Shown: positions 17,536 to 26,141 of the stretch, in pieces | How the letters are laid out: every line of letters starts with the position of its first letter | Numbering within the stretch: position 1 is the stretch's first letter | Source: Dyella sp. M7H15-1 | GTDB lineage: Bacteria; Pseudomonadota; Gammaproteobacteria; Xanthomonadales; Rhodanobacteraceae | Assembly (NCBI RefSeq): GCF_004114615.1 | Contig: NZ_CP035300.1 | Span: forward strand, 868,001 to 932,000 | Direction: 5' to 3' | DNA length: 64,000 bases | The notes under the pieces: model-generated | What the model saw: the letters and a program-made list of their open reading frames with translations, nothing else | Told to the model about the DNA's origin: nothing | Database searches by the model: none | Made by a program: the position numbers and the translations under genes

Positions 17536-17922
17536 GTGAGCATCACTGGATTCCTTGCCGTGGGATTGGGCGGCGCCATCGGCTGCTGGATACGCTGGAT
17601 ACTCGGCATCCTGCTCAACCCCATCTTCCCCACCCTGCCTCTTGGTACTTTGGCCGCCAATCTCACCGGCGGCCTGATCATGGGCTGCATGATGGGCGTC
17701 TTCGAGCACTTCCAGACCCTGCCGCCAGAATGGCGCCTGTTCGTCATGACCGGCTTTCTTGGTGGCCTAACCACCTTTTCCACCTTCTCGGCCGAAGCCG
17801 ATACGCTACTGCTGCGCGGGCAATACGTGTGGTTTGGCACCCATGTCGCCGTGCACCTGTTCGGCAGCCTTGCCATGACCATTCTTGGTATCTTCCTAAC
17901 ACGCGGCCTGCTGCGCCATTGA
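17536..17922 (+). CDS. crcB: Fluoride exporter CrcB/FluC
   Basis: A small dimeric membrane channel that exports fluoride. It is 128 residues from GTG 17536 (VSITGFLAVGLGG), with four hydrophobic segments. Conserved motifs are the GGxxGxxxR-like start (GLGGAIGCWIRW), NLTGGLIMG, and GFLGGLTTFSTFS with its central fluoride- and Na+-binding residues. The frame is open 27 codons further upstream, but that part is repeat sequence. The ribosome site GGAGGAG lies in the family B half element. No fluoride riboswitch is recognisable upstream; repeats fill the whole gap back to the previous gene. Confidence 0.92.
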   Translation: MSITGFLAVGLGGAIGCWIRWILGILLNPIFPTLPLGTLAANLTGGLIMGCMMGVFEHFQTLPPEWRLFVMTGFLGGLTTFSTFSAEADTLLLRGQYVWFGTHVAVHLFGSLAMTILGIFLTRGLLRH

Positions 17923-17938
17923 AACGGAGTCGACCGTC

Positions 17939-18301
17939 ATGAGTGATGAAACATCCTTCGACAGTAGCTCCCATCAAGGCGTGTTCCTACGTTTCTATAC
18001 ACACGTACATGCCAGGCACAACGGCCTGCTGGTCTCCGAATGGCTGCTGGAGCTGGCCAAGCGACACAAGCTGGGCGGCGGCTCGGTATTCCGCGCCACA
18101 GCGGGCTTCGGCCGGCACGGCGTATTGCATCACGAAGCGTTCTTCGAATTGGCCGACGATCTTCCGCAGAAGATTGAATTCCTGCTGAGCGAACCCAACG
18201 CGCAGACATTGTTGCGGCTAGTGTGCGAAGCGGGGGTGGATCTGGTATACGCCTGGTCGCCCATTCATTTCGGCATGTTGGGCAAAGAAGGAACAGGATG
18301 A
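17939..18301 (+). CDS. DUF190 domain-containing protein
   Basis: A 120-residue soluble protein of the DUF190 family, a PII-like ferredoxin fold often encoded beside crcB. The region GGGSVFRATAGFGRHGVLH is typical. It probably modulates fluoride export, but this is inferred from gene neighbourhood in many genomes. A GGAG ribosome site lies nine bases before the ATG. The gene follows crcB by 16 bp and overlaps cfa by ATGA. Confidence 0.85.
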   Translation: MSDETSFDSSSHQGVFLRFYTHVHARHNGLLVSEWLLELAKRHKLGGGSVFRATAGFGRHGVLHHEAFFELADDLPQKIEFLLSEPNAQTLLRLVCEAGVDLVYAWSPIHFGMLGKEGTG

Positions 18302-19416
18302 GTCAGGATTCTTTGAGGCAACGCGCCGCGGAGCTACTCCAGATGGCCGGCGTGCACATCGATGGCACGGCACCGACGGATATCCGCGTTCACGATGAAC
18401 AGTTTTACGCACGCGTCTTCGCACATGGCTCGCTAGGGCTGGGCGAGGCTTACATCGATGGCTGGTGGGATGCCGGCGACTTGCCTGGCATGTTCACCCG
18501 CATCTTGTCCAGCCACCTCGACGAGCATCTCAAAACACTGGATACGCTGATCACGCACCTCAAGGCACGCTTCATCAACATGCAACGCGGCCAGCATGCC
18601 TTCGACATCGGCAGAGCGCATTACGATCGCGGCAATGATCTGTTCAAAGCCATGCTCGGCAAGCGCATGGTGTACTCCTGCGGCTACTGGGCACAAGCCA
18701 CCAACCTGGATGACGCACAGGAAGCCAAGCTCGAACTAATCTGCCGCAAGCTGCAACTGAAACCCGGCATGCGCGTGCTGGATATCGGCTGCGGCTGGGG
18801 CGAGGCGCTGAAGTTTGCGGCCGAGCGTTACGGCGTGATCGGCGTGGGTGTCACGGTCTCCCACGAGCAGGCGGAACTGGCGCGTGAGCTATGCCATGGC
18901 CTACCGATAGACATCCGTTTGCAAGATTACCGCAAGCTTGACGAATCTTTCGACGCGATCATGTCGATCGGCATGTTCGAGCATGTGGGCGGCAAGAATT
19001 ATCGTGAATACTTCGAGGTAGCGCGTCGTTGCCTGAAAAAAGATGGATTGTTCCTGCTGCACAGCATCGGCACCAATCACTCGCCGGGCCGGCCGGATCC
19101 ATGGATCGAAAAATACATCTTCCCGAATTCGATGATACCGGCAGCCAGCCAAGTGGCCGCCGCACTCGAAGGTTTGTTCGTCGTCGAGGACTGGCACAAT
19201 TTCGGCGCCGATTACGATCGCACGCTGACCGCATGGCGCGCGAACTTCGATGCGGCATGGCCGGCACTTTCCGCTCACTACGACGAACGCTTCCGTCGCA
19301 TGTGGCAGTTCTACCTGGCGGTATCGGCCGCCGTCTTCCGCAGCCGGCGCGATCAGCTCTGGCAAATTACGCTTAGTCCGCACGGTGTTCCCGGCGGCTA
19401 CCGCGTACCTCGGTAA
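18298..19416 (+). CDS. cfa: Cyclopropane-fatty-acyl-phospholipid synthase
   Basis: Transfers a methylene group from S-adenosylmethionine to unsaturated acyl chains of membrane phospholipids. The protein is 372 residues (E. coli Cfa is 382). The SAM-binding loop is VLDIGCGWGEALKFAAE. Other family motifs are HYDRGNDLFKAML, YSCGYW, SIGMFEHVGGKNY and the C-terminal YLAVSAAVFRSRRDQLWQ. The start overlaps the DUF190 stop and is preceded by AAGGA. Its link with crcB-DUF190 looks like one transcription unit, possibly a membrane-stress set. Confidence 0.95.
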   Translation: MSQDSLRQRAAELLQMAGVHIDGTAPTDIRVHDEQFYARVFAHGSLGLGEAYIDGWWDAGDLPGMFTRILSSHLDEHLKTLDTLITHLKARFINMQRGQHAFDIGRAHYDRGNDLFKAMLGKRMVYSCGYWAQATNLDDAQEAKLELICRKLQLKPGMRVLDIGCGWGEALKFAAERYGVIGVGVTVSHEQAELARELCHGLPIDIRLQDYRKLDESFDAIMSIGMFEHVGGKNYREYFEVARRCLKKDGLFLLHSIGTNHSPGRPDPWIEKYIFPNSMIPAASQVAAALEGLFVVEDWHNFGADYDRTLTAWRANFDAAWPALSAHYDERFRRMWQFYLAVSAAVFRSRRDQLWQITLSPHGVPGGYRVPR

Positions 19417-19450
19417 GGCCATCCGATTACACACATCCGAAACATCTGAT

Positions 19451-19600
19451 GGGTAAGCCCCTCTCCCTTCGGGAGAGGGTGTCGGCAGACGGGTGAGGGG
19501 TCCGGGCGAAGCGAGCGATTCAGTTCTCGCACAAGTCTTTGTTTTCGCGCCCTGGCCGCACCCTCACCCCAACCCCTCTCCCGGAGGGAGAGGGGCTCAC
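19451..19600. repeat. REP/BIME-like pair of palindromes
   Basis: Two hairpins in mirror orientation: CCCTCTCCC-TTCG-GGGAGAGGG at 19458-19479 and CCCCTCTCCC-GGA-GGGAGAGGGG at 19573-19595, with matching flanks (GGGTGAGGGG and CCCTCACCCC). This is a common intergenic repeat style in Xanthomonadales. It lies between the ends of cfa and the convergent lipoprotein gene and may act as a bidirectional terminator. Confidence 0.8.
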
Positions 19601-19664
19601 GCCCTTCTGCGTTTTTCACAAGTTCACAGTGAAGAAGGAAAAAAGCAAGCACGACAGGCGCAAA

Positions 19665-20126
19665 TCAAAAATGTGCGGTATACGACTTCGGCTTCAACGG
19701 AAACTGCGGCATATGGATCGTGTAGGAATCCATCTGGCCCAGGTCCTTCCACGTAGCAGTGATCGTATTGCCGCTGTAGCTCGCTTCAATGCGATAGACA
19801 TGTCCGGCCTGCACATGATCGATCTTCAGCCACGGACGGTTGATCTGGTGCGAATTGGACAACGTGAGCTTGATGACTTGCGTGCCGGGCAGCACACGCA
19901 CCCACGGCGTCTTGCCACCGTTGAATTTTTCCCAGGTGCTCTTCTCATTCACGCGGGTAATGCCGCAGAGGTACTCGGGCTGCTCGGCGCAGACGACCAG
20001 GGCGGTATCGGACTTGGGGTGATCCTTGTCCGAATACCCAAGCAAGGGGCGACGGCCAGCGAACTGCGAGCATCCGGCAGCCAGGACGCAGGCCGCGACA
20101 ACCGCCGTATTGCGTAGAAAGTGCAT
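19665..20126 (-). CDS. Uncharacterised lipoprotein
   Basis: A 153-residue protein with a lipoprotein signal peptide (MHFLRNTAVVAACVLAAGC, lipobox LAAGC), so it should be exported and lipidated. The rest is hydrophilic and rich in beta-type segments, with a possible disulfide pair (C in VVCAEQPEYLCG). No family is recognised. An alternative ATG lies four codons upstream (20138). A full MITE-like element ends only about 30 bp upstream, so its promoter probably lies inside or beyond that element. Confidence 0.75.
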   Translation of the reverse strand: MHFLRNTAVVAACVLAAGCSQFAGRRPLLGYSDKDHPKSDTALVVCAEQPEYLCGITRVNEKSTWEKFNGGKTPWVRVLPGTQVIKLTLSNSHQINRPWLKIDHVQAGHVYRIEASYSGNTITATWKDLGQMDSYTIHMPQFPLKPKSYTAHF

Positions 20127-20156
20127 GGTTTCGCCCATGTCAAGGATCAGAGCATT

Positions 20157-20322
20157 CTAGTGTGGTGTCTCGCAAGTAACGTGAATAAATTGCGAGTGGA
20201 TGTCGTCGCGAGACAAGGCGCGAGGAGGAGTCATAGTGGGCGCTATGGTGACGACGAGCAACGCAGGATCGTGGCGAAAGACGCCGGAATTTGTTCGCGT
20301 TACTTGCGAAACACCACACTAG
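20157..20322. mobile_element. MITE-like element, family B (full copy)
   Basis: About 166 bp, bounded by CTAG at both ends (20157-20160 and 20319-20322). Terminal inverted repeats are about 35 bp with three mismatches, starting CTAGTGTGGTGT. The interior contains GACAAGGCGCGAGGAGGAG. There is no coding capacity. It lies between the divergent lipoprotein and parC genes. The left half is also present at 17452-17531. Confidence 0.85.
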
Positions 20323-20392
20323 TCTAAGGCCGTCAGCATCTGGCACCATCTCGCCTGCCCGCGACGTCCCCTGCGCCCATACGAACTCCCTT

Positions 20393-22633
20393 ATGAATTT
20401 GCAAGCCAATTACGAACAGATCCCGCTCAAGCAATACGTTGAAGGGGCCTATCTCGATTACTCGATGTACGTCGTGCTGGATCGCGCACTGCCTTTCGTG
20501 GGCGATGGGCTGAAGCCAGTGCAGCGCCGCATCGTCTACGCCATGAGCGAGCTTGGCCTGGCCGCCCATGCCAAGCCGAAGAAGTCCGCGCGCACCGTCG
20601 GCGACGTGATCGGTAAATTCCATCCGCACGGTGACAGCGCCTGCTACGAAGCCATGGTGCTGATGGCGCAGCCGTTCTCGTATCGCTATCCGCTGATCGA
20701 TGGCCAAGGCAACTTTGGTTCGCCGGACGATCCGAAGAGCTTCGCAGCGATGCGTTACACCGAGTCCAAACTCAACCCGATCGCCGACGTACTGCTGGGC
20801 GAGCTAGGCCAGGGCACCGTGGACTGGTTGCCGAACTTCGACGGCACGCTGGATGAACCAAGCTGGCTACCGGCACGCATCCCGCATGTATTGTTGAACG
20901 GCTCCATGGGCATCGCCGTGGGCATGGCCACCGATATCCCACCGCACAACCTGCGTGAAGTCGTAAGCGCCTGCATCCGCTTGCTGGATGACCCGGATGC
21001 TACCGTGGCCGATCTGTGCGAACACGTGCGCGGCCCGGACTACCCCACCAAGGCGGAGATCATCACGCCGCGCAACGAACTGCTGGCCATGTATCAGAGC
21101 GGTGGCGGCTCGATCCGTGCACGCGCCGTGTACACGCGTGAAGACGGCAACATCGTCATCACGGCGCTGCCGCATCAGGTTAGCCCGTCGAAAATCTTGG
21201 AGCAGATCGCCGCACAGATGCGCGCGAAGAAGCTGCCGATGATCGAGGACCTGCGCGACGAATCCGATCACGAAAACCCGATCCGCCTGGTGATCGTGCC
21301 GCGCTCGAACCGTGTCGATGCAGACGAGATGATGCAACACCTATTCGTCACTACGGACCTGGAAAAGAGCTTCCGCGTCAACCTCAACATGATCGGCCTG
21401 GACCGCCGTCCGCAGGTGAAGGATCTCAAGCGCATCCTTACCGAGTGGCTGAGCTTTCGAACCGAAACGGTGACGCGCCGCCTCCATCACCGCCTCGCCA
21501 AGGTCGAGCGCCGCTTGCACCTGCTGGAAGGTCTGCGCATTGCCTATCTCCATCTCGACGAGGTGATCCGTATCGTCCGCACCGAAGACGAACCCAAGCC
21601 AGTGCTGATGGCGCGCTTTCGCTTAAGCGAAGAACAGACCGACTACATCCTCGAAACCAAGCTGCGCCAACTGGCCCGCCTCGAGGAGATGAAGATCAAT
21701 GCCGAGCGCGACCAACTGGAAGAAGAACGCGCCAAGATCAACGTGCTGCTGAAATCGCCCGCCAAGCTCAAGGGCCTGATCAAGGAAGAACTGCGCGCCG
21801 ACGCTGCCAAGTACGGTGACGATCGCCGCTCGCCGCTGGTTCAACGCGAGGCTGCACAAGCGCTAGACGAAAGCGCGCTGGTCGCCAGCGAACCGGTCAC
21901 CGTGGTGCTGAGCCAGAAGGGTTGGATTCGCGCCGCCAAGGGCCACGATGTGGATGCGGAAGGCTTGTCTTACCGCGAAGGTGACAGCCTGCTCGCCGTC
22001 GTCAAGACGCGCACCACGCAGCAGGTGGCAGTGATCGACTCCACCGGTCGCAGCTATTCCACGCCCGCGCACACCTTGCCCTCGGCACGCGGCAACGGCG
22101 AACCACTGACCGGTCGCTTCACGCCACCCGCGGGCACCCGCTTCGATGCATTGGCCGCAGGCGACAACGACACTCGCCTGGTGTTGGCCTCCGACTTTGG
22201 CTACGGCTTCGTCACCCGTTTTGAAGCACTCACAGGACGCAACAAGGCCGGCAAGCAGATCATCACGCTCAGCGATGGTGCACGCGTGCTGGCCCCACAG
22301 ATCTCGGTCGATCCTTCGCGTGACCGCATTGTAGTCGTCACAACGGAAGGTCACCTGCTGGTGTTCTCCGTAGCCGAGCTGCCTGAGCTGGACAAGGGCA
22401 AAGGCAACAAACTGATCGAGATTCCGAAGGCCAAACTGAGCCGCGGCGACGAGCGCGTGGTAGGCATTGCAGTGGTCACCGAGGGCAAGGGCGAAGTCAC
22501 GCTATTCGCCGGTCAGCGCAAGCTGACCCTGAAGTGGTCGGATCTGGTGGCATACGGAGGCAATCGTGCTACGCGTGGCGGTGTGCTGCCGCGTGGACTG
22601 CGGCGTGTGGAGCGGATCGAGACAACCGGTTAA
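20393..22633 (+). CDS. parC: DNA topoisomerase IV subunit A
   Basis: ParC cuts and rejoins DNA and, with ParE, separates daughter chromosomes. It is 746 residues (E. coli 752). The catalytic tyrosine is Y122 in AAMRYTESK. The quinolone-determining loop [10 protein letters not shown] is present with S82 and E86, equivalent to E. coli S80 and E84, so no classic resistance change is seen here. A coiled coil ([12 protein letters not shown] onward) and a C-terminal beta-pinwheel follow. The start [12 protein letters not shown] fits the family; the open frame 34 codons upstream runs into the MITE. The TAA stop is part of the TTAA end of another repeat. Confidence 0.96.
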   Translation: MNLQANYEQIPLKQYVEGAYLDYSMYVVLDRALPFVGDGLKPVQRRIVYAMSELGLAAHAKPKKSARTVGDVIGKFHPHGDSACYEAMVLMAQPFSYRYPLIDGQGNFGSPDDPKSFAAMRYTESKLNPIADVLLGELGQGTVDWLPNFDGTLDEPSWLPARIPHVLLNGSMGIAVGMATDIPPHNLREVVSACIRLLDDPDATVADLCEHVRGPDYPTKAEIITPRNELLAMYQSGGGSIRARAVYTREDGNIVITALPHQVSPSKILEQIAAQMRAKKLPMIEDLRDESDHENPIRLVIVPRSNRVDADEMMQHLFVTTDLEKSFRVNLNMIGLDRRPQVKDLKRILTEWLSFRTETVTRRLHHRLAKVERRLHLLEGLRIAYLHLDEVIRIVRTEDEPKPVLMARFRLSEEQTDYILETKLRQLARLEEMKINAERDQLEEERAKINVLLKSPAKLKGLIKEELRADAAKYGDDRRSPLVQREAAQALDESALVASEPVTVVLSQKGWIRAAKGHDVDAEGLSYREGDSLLAVVKTRTTQQVAVIDSTGRSYSTPAHTLPSARGNGEPLTGRFTPPAGTRFDALAAGDNDTRLVLASDFGYGFVTRFEALTGRNKAGKQIITLSDGARVLAPQISVDPSRDRIVVVTTEGHLLVFSVAELPELDKGKGNKLIEIPKAKLSRGDERVVGIAVVTEGKGEVTLFAGQRKLTLKWSDLVAYGGNRATRGGVLPRGLRRVERIETTG

Positions 22634-22712
22634 GGCAACGCTGAATAAGTATCGCCGTCGTCATGACACCCTGCGGGCCTTCCAGGTGTCACCCCATCAT
22701 TTTAAATTCAAA
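22630..22712. mobile_element. MITE-like element, family A (shortened copy)
   Basis: Begins TTAAGGCAACGCTGAATAAG, matching the family A terminal repeat with one change, then joins inner family A sequence (CACCCTGCGGGCCTTCCAGG and CATCATTTTAAATTCAA). The second terminal repeat is absent. The leading TTAA contains the parC stop codon. After it comes a separate hairpin (about 22712-22741, CGCCTGGCG with CGCCAGGCG), perhaps a terminator; bases 22742-22850 hold nothing recognisable. Confidence 0.8.
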
Positions 22713-22850
22713 GCGCCTGGCGGGCTATGAACTCGCCAGGCGGCCATGGATCAAAAAAATGTGACAAGAGACAGGGCAAAACCGGGGATTACCTCAGTGA
22801 TTTACCTTTTGCCAGCTTGGCTAACGCACTAGGTAGCCCCGAAATTCGCG

Positions 22851-24155
22851 TCAGAACGAACACAGCACTGTTTCCACGCCCGATGGCGTGACCTTGAACA
22901 CCGTGCCGACGTTATATGTGCCCCCTGCGGAGGTCGTGCCATAGAAACTGCCGTCCGAACCCTGGATCAGGCCGGCCCGCGGATAACTCGCGTCGGTACC
23001 CCCTGATGAGCCGAACGAATACAGCACCGTCTCCGTGCCCGATGGCGTGACCTTGAACACCGTGCCGATTTGATGTGTGCCTCCTGAGTGGGTCGTGCCA
23101 TAAAAGTTGCCGTCCGACCCCTGGATCAAGTCGCCCAGCGGATTGGCACCATCGTCACTGCCGCCAAAGGCATGTAGCACCTCCACGCCATTGGGTTTCA
23201 CCTGGAACACTGTCCCGTTGCCATTGACCCCACCGCTATAAGTCGTGCCATAGAAATAGCCATCCTCCCCTTGGATCAGCCCGGCACGCGGGTCGGCACC
23301 GTCACTGCCGCCGCTAAAGGAATGCAACACTGTCTCCTTGAGGGAACCGTCACTGTTTACTTCTATCTTGAACGCCACTCCCTTGCCATAGACTCCGCCG
23401 GACCGAGTCGTGCCATAGAAATTGCCGTCTTTCCCCTGGATCAGGCTGGCCCGCGGATTGGCGCCGTCCGGGCCTTGAAAGGGATACTCGTGCTGCACGA
23501 AGAAGAAGTCACCTGGCTGTGACCTCAGCATCCTGAACACTGCCCCCATAAAACCCTGCCCGGTGCTGTAAGTCGTGCCATAGAAATTGCCATCTTTCCC
23601 CTGGATCACGCCGGTCCGCGGATAGGCGCCGGTGAAGGCGTAAGCAAAGGAATACGCCACCGTCTCCTTGACGGTGCCGTCGGGCTGTAATGCCACCATG
23701 AACATGGTCCCATTGTTATAGTCTCCGCCGAAACGAGTCGTACCATAGAAATTGCCATCACTCCCCAAGACCATGCCGGCCTGCGGATTGGCGCCGTCGT
23801 TGGCCGAATCACCGAAGGAATGCAGCACCGTCACCGTGCCGTCAGGCGTTACCTTGAACACCGTCCCCTTGTCATGGACCCCGCCGTACCGAGTCGTGCC
23901 ATAGATATTGCCGTCTTTCCCCTGGATCAGGCCGGCCTCCGGGTAGTAGCCTTCATCTTCCTGTTCCAACTGTTGTTTGCCATTTGGACTGGCGGCATGA
24001 TTCTCGACACCGACTTGAGGGGAAATCTGAAAAGTGGAAAAGGCATGAACCAAGTTACTGTTCGATATGGCCGCTTCACCCGCATGGCACACGATGAAAG
24101 GCGAGGCGCATCCGACAATGACGCTCAACTTGAATGCTTGATAGAATTTTGACAT
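22851..24155 (-). CDS. Exported GloVer-repeat (beta-propeller-like) protein
   Basis: A 434-residue protein with a signal peptide (MSKFYQAFKLSVIVGCASPF onward, cut near HAGEA). The mature part holds seven repeats of about 50 residues with the core LIQGxDGNFYGTT followed by GGxxxxGTVFKVTPSG. This is the choice-of-anchor tandem repeat GloVer type, and seven units suggest a closed seven-bladed propeller. The function of the family is unknown. The ribosome site is weak (GGA at seven bases). It lies in an A+T-richer patch with two exported proteases on the same strand. Confidence 0.82.
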   Translation of the reverse strand: MSKFYQAFKLSVIVGCASPFIVCHAGEAAISNSNLVHAFSTFQISPQVGVENHAASPNGKQQLEQEDEGYYPEAGLIQGKDGNIYGTTRYGGVHDKGTVFKVTPDGTVTVLHSFGDSANDGANPQAGMVLGSDGNFYGTTRFGGDYNNGTMFMVALQPDGTVKETVAYSFAYAFTGAYPRTGVIQGKDGNFYGTTYSTGQGFMGAVFRMLRSQPGDFFFVQHEYPFQGPDGANPRASLIQGKDGNFYGTTRSGGVYGKGVAFKIEVNSDGSLKETVLHSFSGGSDGADPRAGLIQGEDGYFYGTTYSGGVNGNGTVFQVKPNGVEVLHAFGGSDDGANPLGDLIQGSDGNFYGTTHSGGTHQIGTVFKVTPSGTETVLYSFGSSGGTDASYPRAGLIQGSDGSFYGTTSAGGTYNVGTVFKVTPSGVETVLCSF

Positions 24156-24456
24156 GTAATATCCAATATGGGTAGAACTTAGGTGATATGAAGAATCCAA
24201 AGAACCAGGTTTTTATCTTGGTTGGATTGTCTAATGCCCCGTCACGAAGAAATCGATTGCGGTGCCCTTTTATTATAACCTGATTCCATACCCCTCCTCT
24301 CCTTGGAATGATTCCGTTTGGCCGTCCAAGGAGGTAATCGGCAGCGAAATAGTGACTCCGTTTTCCTGCGAGTACTTGCATGGCGCGCATTCGGGAGTTC
24401 GAGTTGTTCAATGTTGGCAACAAACTCTAAGTCAGAGGGTCCTTAAAAGCACCACA
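24156..24456. other. Non-coding gap between GloVer and protease genes
   Basis: About 300 bp, A+T-rich, without a believable gene on either strand. It includes a hairpin, CCTTGGA (about 24301) with TCCAAGG (about 24325). The promoter of the GloVer gene should lie here, but no clear -35/-10 pair is visible. Confidence 0.6.
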
Positions 24457-26028
24457 TTAGTGCCGCGTTGGAGAATAGTCCCAATTTACCGGAGGCCCTG
24501 CATTGCCAGCCTGGTCCGTGCCATAAGCGCAAAACCGCCATGGCTGTTTTTCGTCAACTCGCGTCCATTGCCGGGTGAATTGACGATATCCATCTCTGTC
24601 ACTGCAATCGGTCTGCTCAAGGGCGCCAAACTTGATGTAGAGGTCCACCAGCTCCCACAGCGAAAATGCCGGAATGACCTCCTTTTCCCCCTCCCAGCCA
24701 CGCTCATGGATGACTGGCGCAATCGTTGGCGGGGTATCATCGATCTGACGCAGCCAGATGGTCGCGGGCTGGTATACCCCCTCGCCCGTGTGAGCACCAA
24801 GAACACATATGGCAAAGACACCTTCTTGAGTAGGCAATCCGAGATTGACAAAGGGTTGGCTTGCTGCAGGAATCGGCCCCTGATAGCCGGTTGCGTTGCT
24901 GCAATCTATCGACCTGGCTGACCCAACCTTGTACATGATCCGGTCGAAACCGTTGTCGTCGATTCGCAAATGCCAGCGAGCAGGCTGCTGCTGACCATCG
25001 ATCTCTTCATATCGTTGCGAAATCCATCCAGGTTTGGTTCGCTCTAATTGAATCCCTGTGCCTTTATCAAGCCAGGTGACGTCGATTGTGCCATCGTCTT
25101 TTATCGCTCGGGCAATACGATCGACAGGAATGTAATAACTGCTTCCTTCGCGCGAAAAGTCGCCCGTCTCGGTTGGCTCACAGGGACGCCCCAAACCACA
25201 CCCGGTATAGTCAGGTTCCACCTTCGTATTCAAAATGCCTATGACTGTCGTGCCATCGCGCTTGAAGACAGGTGACCCGGAAGTGCCACCTGCGACCCCC
25301 TTGCAATCATTCGGGACGGCAGCCACCCAAAACCAAGGACCAATACCCTCGACAAGAGGCGTAACCCCTGCACTCACTTGGCACAGTGAGTGCCTTAAGA
25401 ATCGCTCATCCTCGGGAACACCAATGACTGGAATATGGGCTAGTTCAATGGGTGTGCCGGCCGACACAACCGAAGGTTCAAGTTGCAGCGGATGCACCCC
25501 TCTAGCCGCCAATTCGCCGTAAGTGGCCTTCAACTGCAATATGGCTAAATCCATGCCCTTCATCGTGGCGTAAACAATATGATCGACCACAACGGAATGA
25601 TGCTCAGGCGTTGTGTCAATAAAATAATTTGGCGTATATAACCATCCCCCGGGGGCTGGCCGGTTAACGATCACTGTATTGCTCCCCATTTCATCATCGA
25701 CACAGTGCCCAGCAGTAAGGATGAGAGCCGGCCGATTGGGTGGGGGTGGCGTTTTGCCAGCCACCAATGAGGCCGTACAGTTATAACCTCCTGTCCGCCC
25801 AGTCAACAATTTACCGGCCGCGATGAAGCGCTCTGCTCCGGGGTCCGTTGAATGCAACAAAGGCGCCTCATTGCGCGCAGACCCGCTCAGCATTCCAGGT
25901 ACATGCTGCTCGGATTTGAGTGCGATGTTCGAATGAAAAGGCACGGATTGCGCAAGCGCCGGAATATCTGTGGCACATAGAGCGAGCGCTAATACGATGG
26001 CATTGAAAGTCAATGGACACACTTTCAT
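24457..26028 (-). CDS. Exported trypsin-like serine protease
   Basis: A 523-residue protein with a signal peptide (MKVCPLTFNAIVLALALCAT onward, cut near LAQS). The chymotrypsin-fold domain spans about residues 70-310, with an intact triad: H108 in LTAGHC, D160 in GMDLAIL and S250 in GGTSGSP. The C-terminal 200 residues form no domain I recognise; they hold paired cysteines (CSNATGYQGP and CSDRDGY segments) that look like two related small repeats. AAGGAG lies eight bases before the ATG. It lies downstream of the two-domain protease, 113 bp away. Confidence 0.85.
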   Translation of the reverse strand: MKVCPLTFNAIVLALALCATDIPALAQSVPFHSNIALKSEQHVPGMLSGSARNEAPLLHSTDPGAERFIAAGKLLTGRTGGYNCTASLVAGKTPPPPNRPALILTAGHCVDDEMGSNTVIVNRPAPGGWLYTPNYFIDTTPEHHSVVVDHIVYATMKGMDLAILQLKATYGELAARGVHPLQLEPSVVSAGTPIELAHIPVIGVPEDERFLRHSLCQVSAGVTPLVEGIGPWFWVAAVPNDCKGVAGGTSGSPVFKRDGTTVIGILNTKVEPDYTGCGLGRPCEPTETGDFSREGSSYYIPVDRIARAIKDDGTIDVTWLDKGTGIQLERTKPGWISQRYEEIDGQQQPARWHLRIDDNGFDRIMYKVGSARSIDCSNATGYQGPIPAASQPFVNLGLPTQEGVFAICVLGAHTGEGVYQPATIWLRQIDDTPPTIAPVIHERGWEGEKEVIPAFSLWELVDLYIKFGALEQTDCSDRDGYRQFTRQWTRVDEKQPWRFCAYGTDQAGNAGPPVNWDYSPTRH

Positions 26029-26141
26029 TGTCTCTTCTCCTTATTGGATTACCAATCGATACGAAAGGCTTGCACTGTTGTTTTCAATTCACCACATGGA
26101 AGCTCACACCTATTTCCCGACACCAGTGCACGAAGCGCAGA

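Noticed and set aside
24413-24475. Another family B MITE end near the protease stop
   Set aside because: CACCACATTAG resembles the CACCACACTAG terminus, but the neighbouring bases do not match and no partner end is present.
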